Assembly (NCBI GenBank): GCA_964460185.1
Contig: CAYWTM010000003.1
Span: forward strand, 6,930 to 70,929
DNA from: JAVJPJ01 sp040217295
Lineage (GTDB): Bacteria > Pseudomonadota > Alphaproteobacteria > Rhodobacterales > Rhodobacteraceae
DNA length: 64,000 nt
Direction: 5' to 3'
Made by a program: the position numbers and the translations under genes. The number at the start of each line of letters is the position of its first letter. Within the stretch, counting starts at the first letter, position 1. The notes beneath the pieces are model-generated. The model ran no database searches and was not told the DNA's origin. It saw nothing but the letters and a program-made list of their open reading frames with translations. Of this stretch, positions 17,989 to 26,261 are shown piece after piece.

Positions 17989-18998
17989 TGAGTTGGACCA
18001 GTATCGGTGACAGGGCGCAATATTTCCGCCTCAACAATGATGGCACGCATTTGCAGCGTGAACTGCAGCGCCTGACCAGTGAACTCAGCACCGGCCGTGT
18101 GGCCGATATCGGCCGTCGCACCGGCGGTGATTTCGCGGGGCTGGCCGACGTGGATCGGGGCTTGCGCCTGAATGCTGCCTATACAGGATCCATAGCCAGG
18201 GCCGGGCTCCAGGCGGAGGCCCGCCAGGCCTCGCTTGAGCGGCTGCAGGGCGAAGTGTCGGGATTTGCACCCCAAATCCTGGCGTACAGCACCGGCGGCA
18301 GCATGCATGACATCGAGATTGCCCTGGCCGACGCGTCCGATCGGCTGGGTCAGGCGGTCTCGGCGCTGAATACCAGTGTCGGCGGCGTATCTCTTTTTGC
18401 GGGTGATGCCTTCGACCAACCTGCCCTGATGTCCGGTGACGAAATGCTTCAAGATCTGCGTCCGCTGGCGGCCGGCATCACGATCGCCGCGGATATGGTC
18501 GCCATTGTCGAGGATTGGTTCCTGTCTCCGGGCGGCGGATTCGAAACTGCGGCCTGGCAGGGGGGCGCGGATCAGGCCTCTCCGGCTATCCTGGGCGACG
18601 GCCTGCGCGAAGACGCCGGCGTCACGGCGCTGGACCCCGCATTGCGCGAGACGCTGGCCGGCCTGGCCCTTGCCGCGCTTGCCGCCGAAAATGCCGGCCC
18701 CGCCACCGATGCGGAACGTCGTGCCCTGGTGACGGCTGCGGCCATGCGCATGCAATCCGGAGAAGACCGGGTGATCGCGCTCAGGGCCGAGCTGGGCACA
18801 TCCGAAAGCAGGATCGAACAGGCGCGGGTGTCGGCGGAGGCTGCCCGTGCCAGCCTCGAGATCGAACGCAGCCGGATCCTGGGTGCGGATCCCTACCGCA
18901 CGGCGAGCGACCTTGATGCTGTCGAGGTGCGTCTTGAAAGTCTCTACATCGTGACCGCCCGCCTTTCCGCCTTGACCTTGACGGAGTATCTCAGATGA
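17985..18998 (+). CDS. flgL: Flagellar hook-associated protein FlgL (HAP3)
   Basis: The protein has 337 residues and flagellin-like terminal coiled-coil regions (N-terminal LQRELQRLTSELSTGRVADIG). It would form the second junction layer between FlgK and the flagellin filament. It overlaps both neighbours by 4 nt (flgK before, flgI after). Confidence 0.88.
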   Translation: MMSWTSIGDRAQYFRLNNDGTHLQRELQRLTSELSTGRVADIGRRTGGDFAGLADVDRGLRLNAAYTGSIARAGLQAEARQASLERLQGEVSGFAPQILAYSTGGSMHDIEIALADASDRLGQAVSALNTSVGGVSLFAGDAFDQPALMSGDEMLQDLRPLAAGITIAADMVAIVEDWFLSPGGGFETAAWQGGADQASPAILGDGLREDAGVTALDPALRETLAGLALAALAAENAGPATDAERRALVTAAAMRMQSGEDRVIALRAELGTSESRIEQARVSAEAARASLEIERSRILGADPYRTASDLDAVEVRLESLYIVTARLSALTLTEYLR

Positions 18999-20101
18999 TC
19001 CGCGTCATCGCGCTTGCGACGCTTTGTCTTGCGATCCTGGCCCAGGTGGCCAGCGCGACGCCGGTCCGCATCAAGGATCTTGTGGAATTCGACGGCGTGC
19101 GCGGCAACGATCTGATCGGCTACGGCCTGGTCGTGGGGCTGAACGGAACCGGCGATGGGTTGCGCAATGCCCCGTTCACCGAAGAAATCATGGTCAATAT
19201 CCTCGAGCGTCTGGGCGTGAACGTCACGGGCGAGCAATTCCGGCCTCAAAACGTGGCGGCGGTCATCGTCACCGCGGTCTTGCCGCCTTTTGCGCGGCAG
19301 GGAAGCCAGGTGGATCTGACGGTATCGGCAATCGGTGATGCCGACAGCCTGTTGGGCGGCACTTTGGTCATGACGCCCCTGACCGCCGCAGACGGAGAGA
19401 TCTATGCCGTGGCCCAGGGATCGGTCATCGCGGGCGGCGCGTCCGCCGAAGGGGATGCCGCCAGCGTGGTTCAGGGTGTTCCGACCGCAGGCGTGATCCC
19501 GATGGGTGCCCGCGTCGAACGGGAGGTTGATTTCGAATTCGCCGGGCTTCGCGATGTGCGTCTGGCCCTTCGGAGTGCCGATTTCACCACGGCGGCGCGG
19601 ATCGAACAGGCCATAAATGCCGATTTCGGCCGCCGTGTAGCGGTGATGCTCGATGCGGGTACGGTCTCGCTCGATATCGATGCCACCGGCGCGCCATCGC
19701 CGGCCCATGCCCTGACGCGCGTCGAGAATATCCTGGTGGAGCCTGAACGCCGTGCGCGCGTGGTGGTCGACCAGCGTTCGGGTACCATCGTCATGGGCGA
19801 GGATGTGCGCATCAGCAGGGTCGCGGTGGCGCAGGGCAACCTGACATTGCGGATCGAAGAACGCGCAGTGGCCGTTCAGCCGAACCCGTTTGCGCAAGGC
19901 GAAACGGTCATCTTGCCACGCACCGGCGCAGAGATCGAAGAAGACGCCGCCACCGGGCTGGCCGAGATACCGGCAGGCGCGGATTTATCCGAAGTCGTCG
20001 CTGCGCTGAACGCACTTGGCGTGTCCCCTCGCGAGATGATCGATATCCTCAACAGCATCCAGGCGGCAGGGGCGCTTCACGCGGAATTCATCGTTCGCTG
20101 A
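18995..20101 (+). CDS. flgI: Flagellar P-ring protein FlgI
   Basis: A 368-residue P-ring subunit with an N-terminal signal peptide (ILAQVASA|TP), then the conserved start RIKDLVEFDGVRGNDLIGYGLVVGLNGTGDG and a long body matching FlgI over its full length. It assembles in the periplasm around the rod at the peptidoglycan layer. It is last in the flgE-flgK-flgL-flgI unit, and a 466-bp gene-free gap follows. Confidence 0.95.
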   Translation: MIRVIALATLCLAILAQVASATPVRIKDLVEFDGVRGNDLIGYGLVVGLNGTGDGLRNAPFTEEIMVNILERLGVNVTGEQFRPQNVAAVIVTAVLPPFARQGSQVDLTVSAIGDADSLLGGTLVMTPLTAADGEIYAVAQGSVIAGGASAEGDAASVVQGVPTAGVIPMGARVEREVDFEFAGLRDVRLALRSADFTTAARIEQAINADFGRRVAVMLDAGTVSLDIDATGAPSPAHALTRVENILVEPERRARVVVDQRSGTIVMGEDVRISRVAVAQGNLTLRIEERAVAVQPNPFAQGETVILPRTGAEIEEDAATGLAEIPAGADLSEVVAALNALGVSPREMIDILNSIQAAGALHAEFIVR

Positions 20102-20567
20102 GGATCCGGCACGGCGGCGGAATGCCAATTCGCCGGTTCCATCGGTCTGGTGCGGCAGCGGGTGTCCAGGCCCCGGTGCGATGGTGTCCGTTTGCCAGAG
20201 CGCGTTGCGCCCATCCGGCGCGCATGCGCATGGGGGCGGGCACTTTGGCGGGAGTCCCACGTGTTCCGGCGGAGGCGTTGATGGACCACAAGCCGTTGCT
20301 TGACCTGCCGCGCCCCCAAAAACCACACGTTTTCCCGTGTGCACCGATGGCCGATCACCGGGTTGCCAGTGTTGCAATCGCCGGAATGAAGGGCATTCCG
20401 GGCGGCGCGGCGCATCCTTCGGGTGAACCTGGCCTCGAAGGCATTCGTCCATCTTTGCGTCGCAGCAGTCACTCTATGGAAATCGCGATTCCGACCAAGG
20501 CCTCGGACCAGCCGATGCAGTGAGGCCGCTTGCCTGCCACCCGAACACCGGGCCCGATGGCGCAACC
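20102..20567. other. Gene-free gap between flgI and the FliG-like gene, with hairpins
   Basis: This convergent gap of 466 bp has open frames on both strands, but none has a ribosome site or recognisable protein. It contains a perfect 6-bp hairpin (CACACG/CGTGTG, 20324-20341) and a perfect 8-bp hairpin (CCGGAATG/CATTCCGG, 20381-20401, 5-nt loop). Neither has a clear U run. They may serve as bidirectional terminators or mRNA 3' stabilisers. I see nothing else here. Confidence 0.45.
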
Positions 20568-21062
20568 CTAGACCGGGTTGCGCAGCCGTTGCATCACCGC
20601 GCGGGCCGTTTGGCCGGGCAAGGCCCGCAGGATCGACACCCGCGTCGCCTGGGTTTCGCGGCGCAGGATATGGGCAATCACGGCCGGATGTTCGGCGGAC
20701 AGGTCATCCTCCGCCGTCAACGCGGGCAACCGTGACAAACGGATCGCTGCACCGGGTTCGTTCGACGCGGCATCTTTGCCCACCACCTCTGGGCTTGCAT
20801 GAACACCGTTTGCACCGGTGTCTGCCGCGGACGGGCGCAACGGCTCCTCCACCCGGTGGCGCAGGTGCTGGATCAGACGGTTCTTCTGCCACGACAGCCG
20901 GTCGTCATCGTCTGCCTTGCTGGTGCCGCGCGGGGCGACCGCGCCGTTTGTGCCCGCCAGCCGCGATGCCACCGCTTCGCCGAATATCGAGGCAATCGCA
21001 TCCAGCTTGGCCTGGCGGGAAGCGGCGCCTCCGGTGTCGCGATCCCTTGGGGTTCGGGTCAT
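20568..21062 (-). CDS. Uncharacterised flagellar-operon protein with FliG-like C-terminal motif
   Basis: A 164-residue soluble protein, last gene of the fliF-fliH-fliN-fliP unit, with a strong GGAGG site 7 nt before the start. The first 110 residues are low in recognisable features. The C-terminus from E124 reads EHPAVIAHIL... then ILRALPG and VMQRL, resembling the FliG middle-domain pattern EHPQ-xx-A-xIL followed by LxALPE and VxxRI. No C-terminal charged torque helix of FliG is present. Since fliG is absent from its usual place after fliF, this could be a highly reduced FliG or a FliF/FliM-binding adaptor. The function is inferred and unproven. Confidence 0.6.
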   Translation of the reverse strand: MTRTPRDRDTGGAASRQAKLDAIASIFGEAVASRLAGTNGAVAPRGTSKADDDDRLSWQKNRLIQHLRHRVEEPLRPSAADTGANGVHASPEVVGKDAASNEPGAAIRLSRLPALTAEDDLSAEHPAVIAHILRRETQATRVSILRALPGQTARAVMQRLRNPV

Positions 21063-21093
21063 GTCTGCACCTCCTTTGGCGGGTTGGTCCTTG

Positions 21094-21822
21094 TCAGAAA
21101 TAGCTGCGCACCAGCGCGCCGGTCACCAAAGTCCATCCGTCGGCCACCACGAAAAAGGCCAGTTTGAACGGCAGGGATACAATGGCGGGCGGCACCATCA
21201 TCATGCCCATCGACATCAGGATCGCGGCCACGACCAGATCGATGATCAGGAACGGCAAGAAGATCAGGAACCCGATCTGAAAGGCGCGTTCGACCTCGCT
21301 CAACATGAAGGCCGGGATCAATATGGATGCATCGGGTTCGGTCACCTCGCCCAGACCCCGCAATTCCCCCAGGCTTTGCAATGTATCCATATCGACCCGG
21401 TTCAGCATGAAACCACGAAACGGGCCATAGGCGGCCGCCAGGGCATCCATGGTGGAAAGCCTGCCGTCCAGAAGGGGCAGGATTCCGGTCGCGTAGGCCT
21501 CCTGAAAGACGGGGGCCATCACGAAATAGGTGAGAAACAGGGCGAGGCTGACGATCAGCATGTTGGGCGGCGATTGCTGCAACCCGATCGCCTGGCGCAG
21601 GATGGACAAAACGGTCACCACAAATGGAAAGCAGGTGATCATGATGGCCAGTCCGGGCGCCAGGCTCAGCACGGTGATCAGCGCGATCAATTGCAGGCTG
21701 CGGGCCGTCAACGAGGTGTCGCTGCCCAGATCGATGGTCAGTTCCTGCGCCCCGGCAAGACCCGGGAGCAGCAGGAATGCCAAGGCCATTGCCCCCGCGA
21801 TCCACCGCCTACACGGGATCAT
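21094..21822 (-). CDS. fliP: Flagellar export gate protein FliP
   Basis: A 242-residue export-gate protein with a signal-like N-terminus (MALAFLLLPGLAGAQ) and four hydrophobic segments. The FliP signature regions SPPNMLIVSLALFLTYFVM and FQIGFLIFLPFLIIDLVVAAILMSMGMMMVPP are both complete. I chose ATG 21822, which overlaps the fliN 3' end by 14 nt, over a longer in-frame start at 21870. It forms the type III export channel with FliQ and FliR, encoded in other units of this cluster. Confidence 0.94.
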   Translation of the reverse strand: MIPCRRWIAGAMALAFLLLPGLAGAQELTIDLGSDTSLTARSLQLIALITVLSLAPGLAIMITCFPFVVTVLSILRQAIGLQQSPPNMLIVSLALFLTYFVMAPVFQEAYATGILPLLDGRLSTMDALAAAYGPFRGFMLNRVDMDTLQSLGELRGLGEVTEPDASILIPAFMLSEVERAFQIGFLIFLPFLIIDLVVAAILMSMGMMMVPPAIVSLPFKLAFFVVADGWTLVTGALVRSYF

Positions 21823-22090
21823 GCCCGCCCTCCGCGATCCGGGTGATACGGACGGCCAGTTGCCCGGCACGATCCTTGTCGAGTTCCACCAGTTCGCCTT
21901 CTGCGATCAGCTTGTCGCCCACATACAGCGCCACGGCATCCTCGATCCGGCTGTCCAAAGGCAGCACCGTGTCCGGCGTCATATCCATCACGTCGCGCAA
22001 CAGCGGATGCGCGCGGCCCACGCAGACGCGGATTTCGATCGGGACCGCCTGCAGGGCCGCGGCGCGAAGGCTTGATTGAGGGCTGGGCAT
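21809..22090 (-). CDS. fliN: Flagellar motor switch protein FliN
   Basis: A 93-residue single-domain SpoA protein (VPIEIRVCVGRAHPLLRDVMDMTPDTVLPLDSRIEDAVALYVGDKLIAEGELV), close to the minimal FliN length. It would form the base of the C-ring. It is the only SpoA-domain protein in the window; no fliM is seen. The gene overlaps fliH upstream by one base and fliP downstream. Confidence 0.9.
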   Translation of the reverse strand: MPSPQSSLRAAALQAVPIEIRVCVGRAHPLLRDVMDMTPDTVLPLDSRIEDAVALYVGDKLIAEGELVELDKDRAGQLAVRITRIAEGGHDPV

Positions 22091-22731
22091 CAGGCCACTC
22101 CTTGTTCGAATGTTTGAAGGGTGCCACCGGTTTCCGTGCGTACGAAGGCGCGGATGGCTTCGGCCATTCGGTCGGCTGCATCGCTCAGGTCTATGTCACG
22201 ACGTTCCGCGCCGAACCTGATCGAAACCTGATCGTCCGCGAACGCGGGTTCTGTCTTGAGATCGATTTCCAACCCCTCTCGCATGTCGATAAGCCGTTCC
22301 AACCCCGGCAGGGCTGCCGGCGCTGCGATCAACACCGGACGCGGATGGAGACCGTCGGCGGCAATTGCCTCAAGCTCGGCGATCACAGCGGGGGCGACAG
22401 CCTCGGCCGCGAGCCGGGGAAGCAACTGTGCAGCGATGTCTTCGAAAAGCGGGGCAAGCGAGGCAAGGACTTCCTGGCGTGCCTCGGCGTATAGCAGGGT
22501 CATATCGCGAAGGCTGGCTTCGAGAGCGGCGCCGATCCGGCGGTTGGCTTCGGCTTCTTCGCGGGCGCAATCGTCCCAGCCGTCCTTGTAGCCCCGGTCA
22601 AAGGCCGCCAGCTTTTCGTCTTCTGTTTCGGCGGTTGCGGCGGGTGGTCCGCTGTCTGTCGGCCGGGACGGTTCGCCGCGTCCAAGCGCGACCGCAGAAC
22701 TGAAATCCTCCAGCATCAAGGGTCGGGTCAT
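22090..22731 (-). CDS. fliH: FliH-like regulator of the flagellar export ATPase
   Basis: A 213-residue acidic protein in the operon position of fliH (FlbE in Caulobacter) between fliF and fliN. The FDRGYKDGWDDCAREE segment near residues 44-59 and the following long amphipathic helix match FliH, which dimerises, tethers FliI and docks on FliN. Sequence similarity is modest, but position and architecture fit. It overlaps fliF by 4 nt; in Caulobacter fliG lies between these two genes, and here it does not. Confidence 0.75.
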   Translation of the reverse strand: MTRPLMLEDFSSAVALGRGEPSRPTDSGPPAATAETEDEKLAAFDRGYKDGWDDCAREEAEANRRIGAALEASLRDMTLLYAEARQEVLASLAPLFEDIAAQLLPRLAAEAVAPAVIAELEAIAADGLHPRPVLIAAPAALPGLERLIDMREGLEIDLKTEPAFADDQVSIRFGAERRDIDLSDAADRMAEAIRAFVRTETGGTLQTFEQGVA

Positions 22732-24401
22732 GGTCGAACCTCCTCGTCTTCTTCCATCCAGCTGCGCAGGATCTCGACGGTTTCTTCCTCGCGTTCCTCG
22801 ATCAGCCGGCGCAGGCGATCCACCGGATCGGGTGACCCGGTGTCAGCGCCGCCCGCCGGGTAGGGCGGGGCCGATCCCGGCAGGCCCGCGGATGCCGGGG
22901 CAGGCACGTCGCCACCCCCATGTGCAAGCGCGTCCGCGCCCTGTTCAGGCCCGGAAAGGGCAAGGCCCGACGCGGGCGGTCGCGCTGTGGCCACCTGTAG
23001 GGGTGGTGCGTCATCTGCATCCTCTGCCATGGGCGGCAGGTCATAGGGAGCACGGCGCAAGAGCGGCCGCAGCAGCCCGAAAGCGATGAAAAGCGCGGCT
23101 GCCGACAATACAACGGTCTGCAGGACACGCCCCAGATCAAGGCTGATCCGGTCGGCAAAACCCGGCTGGATCGCGCTGCCCAGTACACTCTCGTCGAAGA
23201 CCATCGAATCGATGGTGACCGCGTCCCCGCGCTCGGCGTCATACCCGATGGCAGACCGCACCAGCGCGTCCAGTGCGGCAATCTCCTCTGCCGGGCGGGG
23301 GGTCATGGATCGGGTGCCGTCCGCGTCTGTCCCGGGAACGCCATTGAGCAAGACGGCCACGGTGATGCGGCGGATATCGCCCGGCTCGCGTTCCAGTTCC
23401 CGCTGCACCTCGGAAATGTCGAAGGTCGTGCTTTCCCGCGATTCAGCCGCCTGGCTCGAGGATTCTCCCCCGTTGGCGGCATCGCCGTCGGGCAGGTTCG
23501 ACGCGACGGTCACGCCCGCGCCGGTATCCGCATCGCGCGATGTGTTGTTACGCTCTTCGGTTTCGGTGGCGATGACCACCCGGCTTTCCGGGTCGATCCT
23601 GCGTTCGACAATCGTCTCGCGCGTGGTGTTGAGGTCTACATTCACCTGCACCACGGCGTTGCCCGGCCCGACGCGCGCCGCCAAGAGACGTTCCACGTTG
23701 CGGCGCAGTTCTTCCGCCCGCGAGGCCGCGTTGGCCGTGGATGACATGGCGTCGACCGCGCCCAGGACCTGCCCGCTATCCGCATCCAGAACGGTCACGT
23801 TCTCGGGCAAGAGCCCGGGAACCGACGACGCCACCAGGAAACGCAACGCCTGCGCATGGCCGGGCGCAAGCCCGCCTGCCGCAGGATGCAACGCGACCGA
23901 GGCGGTGACCTGCTGTGCCGGTTGGAATGGATCAGAGCCGGGGTTTGCAAGATGGACGCGCGCCCCCCGGATACGCGGACTGGAGGCGATGGTGCGGGCC
24001 AGTTCGCCTTCCTTCGCGCGCCAATAGGCGGCGTCGAACATCTGCGACGTGGTGCCGAAACCGGACAGCGAATCCAGCAATTCGTACCCCGCCGCACCGT
24101 TGGCCGGTAACCCTTCGCCTGCCAGGCTCATCCGCAGGGCATCGCGGTGTTGCACATCGACAAGGATACCGTCGCCCTGCACCCGGTATGCGATACCGCG
24201 TGCTTCGATGGCGGTCACGACCTCGCCGGCCGCGGCCGGGTCGAGGCCGGCGTACAAAAGGGCGTAACTGGGTGCCGTGGCCACCCGCGTCAGCACCACG
24301 AGGATCAGCAAGAGGGCCGCCACCCCGCCGACCAGAAAACCGCGGCGACGGCCATCCAATCCATTCCAAAGTCCGGTCAGCGCGTTCACCACGACCCTCA
24401 T
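22728..24401 (-). CDS. fliF: Flagellar MS-ring protein FliF
   Basis: The 557-residue MS-ring subunit has an N-terminal TM (FLVGGVAALLLILVVLTRV), a YscJ/FliF domain (ALLYAGLDPAAAGEVVTAIEARGI), a second ring-building domain, a Ser/Asn-rich middle and a C-terminal TM near 430-450. The cytoplasmic tail ends in RRLIEEREEETVEILRSWMEED, the short amphipathic segment that in other bacteria binds FliG. That tail is retained although no canonical fliG is adjacent. First gene of its unit, divergent from fliL, with a CtrA-like box in the shared region. Confidence 0.95.
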   Translation of the reverse strand: MRVVVNALTGLWNGLDGRRRGFLVGGVAALLLILVVLTRVATAPSYALLYAGLDPAAAGEVVTAIEARGIAYRVQGDGILVDVQHRDALRMSLAGEGLPANGAAGYELLDSLSGFGTTSQMFDAAYWRAKEGELARTIASSPRIRGARVHLANPGSDPFQPAQQVTASVALHPAAGGLAPGHAQALRFLVASSVPGLLPENVTVLDADSGQVLGAVDAMSSTANAASRAEELRRNVERLLAARVGPGNAVVQVNVDLNTTRETIVERRIDPESRVVIATETEERNNTSRDADTGAGVTVASNLPDGDAANGGESSSQAAESRESTTFDISEVQRELEREPGDIRRITVAVLLNGVPGTDADGTRSMTPRPAEEIAALDALVRSAIGYDAERGDAVTIDSMVFDESVLGSAIQPGFADRISLDLGRVLQTVVLSAAALFIAFGLLRPLLRRAPYDLPPMAEDADDAPPLQVATARPPASGLALSGPEQGADALAHGGGDVPAPASAGLPGSAPPYPAGGADTGSPDPVDRLRRLIEEREEETVEILRSWMEEDEEVRP

Positions 24402-24449
24402 CTTGTTGCCATTCTGGCTGTGTCGAATTCGGTGATAGGGGGGCGCCGA

Positions 24450-24464
24450 TTAAGATTCGGTTAG
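24450..24464. promoter_or_regulatory. CtrA-like box between fliF and fliL
   Basis: TTAA-N7-TTAG (spacer GATTCGG), 7 of 8 to the CtrA consensus. It lies in the divergent region 49 bp upstream of fliF and 50 bp upstream of fliL, positioned to act on both. Confidence 0.52.
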
Positions 24465-24513
24465 TGCTGTGGCGCTAAAACGGGGCGAGAACATAAGGAG
24501 ATCAGGCGCCCCC

Positions 24514-25011
24514 ATGGCTGATGACGAATCCCCGGAAAACGCAACCCGACAGAAAAAGGGGCTGCTGGTGCCCCTGGTGTTGGGTCTTGCGCTTGCCTGT
24601 GCCGGTGGCGCGGGTGGCTACTGGGCCGTCACAACGGGGCCGCTGGCGTCCCAGGTGGCGCCCCCCCCCTCGGACGGCGACGATCCGCCCGAACTGGCGT
24701 CGGACCCCGTCCTGGCCAGTTTCGTGCCGCTCGAGACGGTCGTGATCTCCTTGGGTCCCGAGGAAACGGCCCGACATCTGATCTTCACAGCCGAGCTTGA
24801 GGTTGATCCCGACCACGAGGCCGAGGTGACGCGCCTCAGTCCGCGGGTTCTGGATGTTCTCAACAGCTATCTTCGCGTCATCAGCATCGCGGAGTTGAGC
24901 GATCCGGCAAGTCTCGGGCGGCTGCGGGCGCAGATGCTGCGCCGGATCCAGGTGGTGACCGGCGCAGGGCGCGTGCGTGACCTTCTCGTAACGCAATTCG
25001 TGGTGAACTGA
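24514..25011 (+). CDS. fliL: Flagellar basal body-associated protein FliL
   Basis: A 165-residue FliL with a short cytoplasmic N-terminus, one TM (about 19-38), a linker, and a periplasmic FliL domain (FVPLETVVISLGPEETARHLIFTAELEVD ... LRRIQVVTGAGRVRDLLVTQFVVN). FliL rings surround the stator and stabilise it. ATG 24514 is chosen; an in-frame GTG at 24469 is too close to the CtrA-like box. AAGGAG lies 13 nt upstream, a rather long spacing. A second, divergent FliL is encoded at 34378-34911. Confidence 0.9.
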   Translation: MADDESPENATRQKKGLLVPLVLGLALACAGGAGGYWAVTTGPLASQVAPPPSDGDDPPELASDPVLASFVPLETVVISLGPEETARHLIFTAELEVDPDHEAEVTRLSPRVLDVLNSYLRVISIAELSDPASLGRLRAQMLRRIQVVTGAGRVRDLLVTQFVVN

Positions 25012-25548
25012 ATGCCAGAAATCGTGAGCTACGCGGCTGATATAATGATGATTTTCGCATCTTTGGGGGCGGCCTGCTATTGCCTTGTCCTGTCGCGTCG
25101 CCTGTCGCGACTGACAAGTTTCGACAAGGGGATCGGAGGGGCGATTGCCGTCCTTTCAGCTCAGGTCGACGACATGAAGATCGCGCTGTCCGAGGCCAAG
25201 GCCGGCTCCGAGGGGGCGGGCGGTCACTTGCAGGATCTGGTCCGTCAGGCCCGGGACATCTCGGGTGAACTGGAACTGATGATCGCCTCGTGCCACGATT
25301 TTGCCGAGGAAGCGCTGGTTGTGCAGGGTCAAGCTCCTGTCGCTTCCCCGCTTCCGGCGGGTGACGTTCCGCCCCCCGCCGGACCAAGGGACCACCCGGT
25401 GATTGCCGCTGACACAGACGCGGCCGGCGGCTCCGATCACGGGGCAGACGACACTGCCGGGCAAGATGCCCCTGTCCTTGTGTTCGGCACCCGTAGATCA
25501 GCCGCCGCGAATCCCGCTTTCCAGCGTCATGACCAGGTACAGGTCTGA
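25012..25548 (+). CDS. Membrane-anchored coiled-coil protein of the fliL-motA unit
   Basis: A 178-residue protein with one N-terminal TM helix (MMIFASLGAACYCLVLS), then a coiled-coil (LSRLTSFDKGIGGAIAVLSAQVDDMKIALSEA) and a low-complexity Pro/Asp/Gly tail. Similar small proteins sit after fliL in alphaproteobacterial flagellar loci (I believe the DUF6468 family, from memory). It is packed directly against fliL (no gap) and followed within 4 nt by the MotE-like gene, which suggests a role at the stator. No enzymatic motif is seen. Confidence 0.7.
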   Translation: MPEIVSYAADIMMIFASLGAACYCLVLSRRLSRLTSFDKGIGGAIAVLSAQVDDMKIALSEAKAGSEGAGGHLQDLVRQARDISGELELMIASCHDFAEEALVVQGQAPVASPLPAGDVPPPAGPRDHPVIAADTDAAGGSDHGADDTAGQDAPVLVFGTRRSAAANPAFQRHDQVQV

Positions 25549-25551
25549 TCC

Positions 25552-26217
25552 ATGATCCAGCGCCCCACAGCACATCCGGCGCCACGCAGGCGATGGCGGC
25601 AGCGCTACCTGCTGACGGGACTCGGGTTCCTCTTTGCGGTCTCGGCAGTTTTGCGTCTTGGGTCCCTTGATCTGGCAATCGCGCAGGCGGACCAGACGAC
25701 CGCGCCCGGTCAGGAGGGGTACGTGACCCAGGCGTCGGCACCACAGGCGGCGCTGCCCGGTGGCCTGACCATGTCGCTTCAGGCTGCATTGGTCGAGGTC
25801 GAAGATCTCCGCCTTGCCCTTGTGGCGCGCGAGGCGGCACTTGCCGATCGTGAGCGGGCCGTCGCCACGGCGCAGGCCCTGATCGAGGAACGACTGGTCG
25901 AGCTGGAGGAGGCCGAAGCGCGGCTTTCCGCGCTGATCAGCATGTCCGACAGTGCCGCGGAAACGGACCTGGACCGTCTGACCAGCGTCTACGAGACGAT
26001 GCCGCCCGAACAGGCAGCCGCCCTGTTCGAGCAGATGGACGCGCGCTTTGCCGCCGGATTCCTGTCGCGCATGAATGCCGCGGCCAGCGCCCGCCTCATG
26101 GCGGAGCTGGCGCCCGAAACGGCCTATGCCGTTTCCGTCGTGATCGCGACCCGCAACACCGCGGCGCCAACCCTTGGATCCGGGCAGCAGGATGATCGCC
26201 CCGATACCGAAAATTAA
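25552..26217 (+). CDS. motE: MotE-like motility protein
   Basis: A 221-residue protein with an N-terminal membrane anchor (YLLTGLGFLFAVSAVLRLG), a long periplasmic coiled coil (about 75-130) and an MgtE N-domain-like helical segment (LTSVYETMPPEQAAALFEQMDARFAAGFLSRM). This architecture matches alphaproteobacterial MotE, described in Sinorhizobium as a periplasmic chaperone of a motility protein. The position between fliL and motA supports a stator-related job. Confidence 0.72.
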   Translation: MIQRPTAHPAPRRRWRQRYLLTGLGFLFAVSAVLRLGSLDLAIAQADQTTAPGQEGYVTQASAPQAALPGGLTMSLQAALVEVEDLRLALVAREAALADRERAVATAQALIEERLVELEEAEARLSALISMSDSAAETDLDRLTSVYETMPPEQAAALFEQMDARFAAGFLSRMNAAASARLMAELAPETAYAVSVVIATRNTAAPTLGSGQQDDRPDTEN

Positions 26218-26261
26218 ACCTTTCCAGACAACCTGTCCCCGCACAGCAGGAGAAACGTGTC

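Noticed and set aside
20122..20523. Plus-strand 133-codon frame in the flgI gap
   Set aside because: No ribosome site, no hydrophobic or helical pattern and Arg/Pro/His-rich shadow-like composition.
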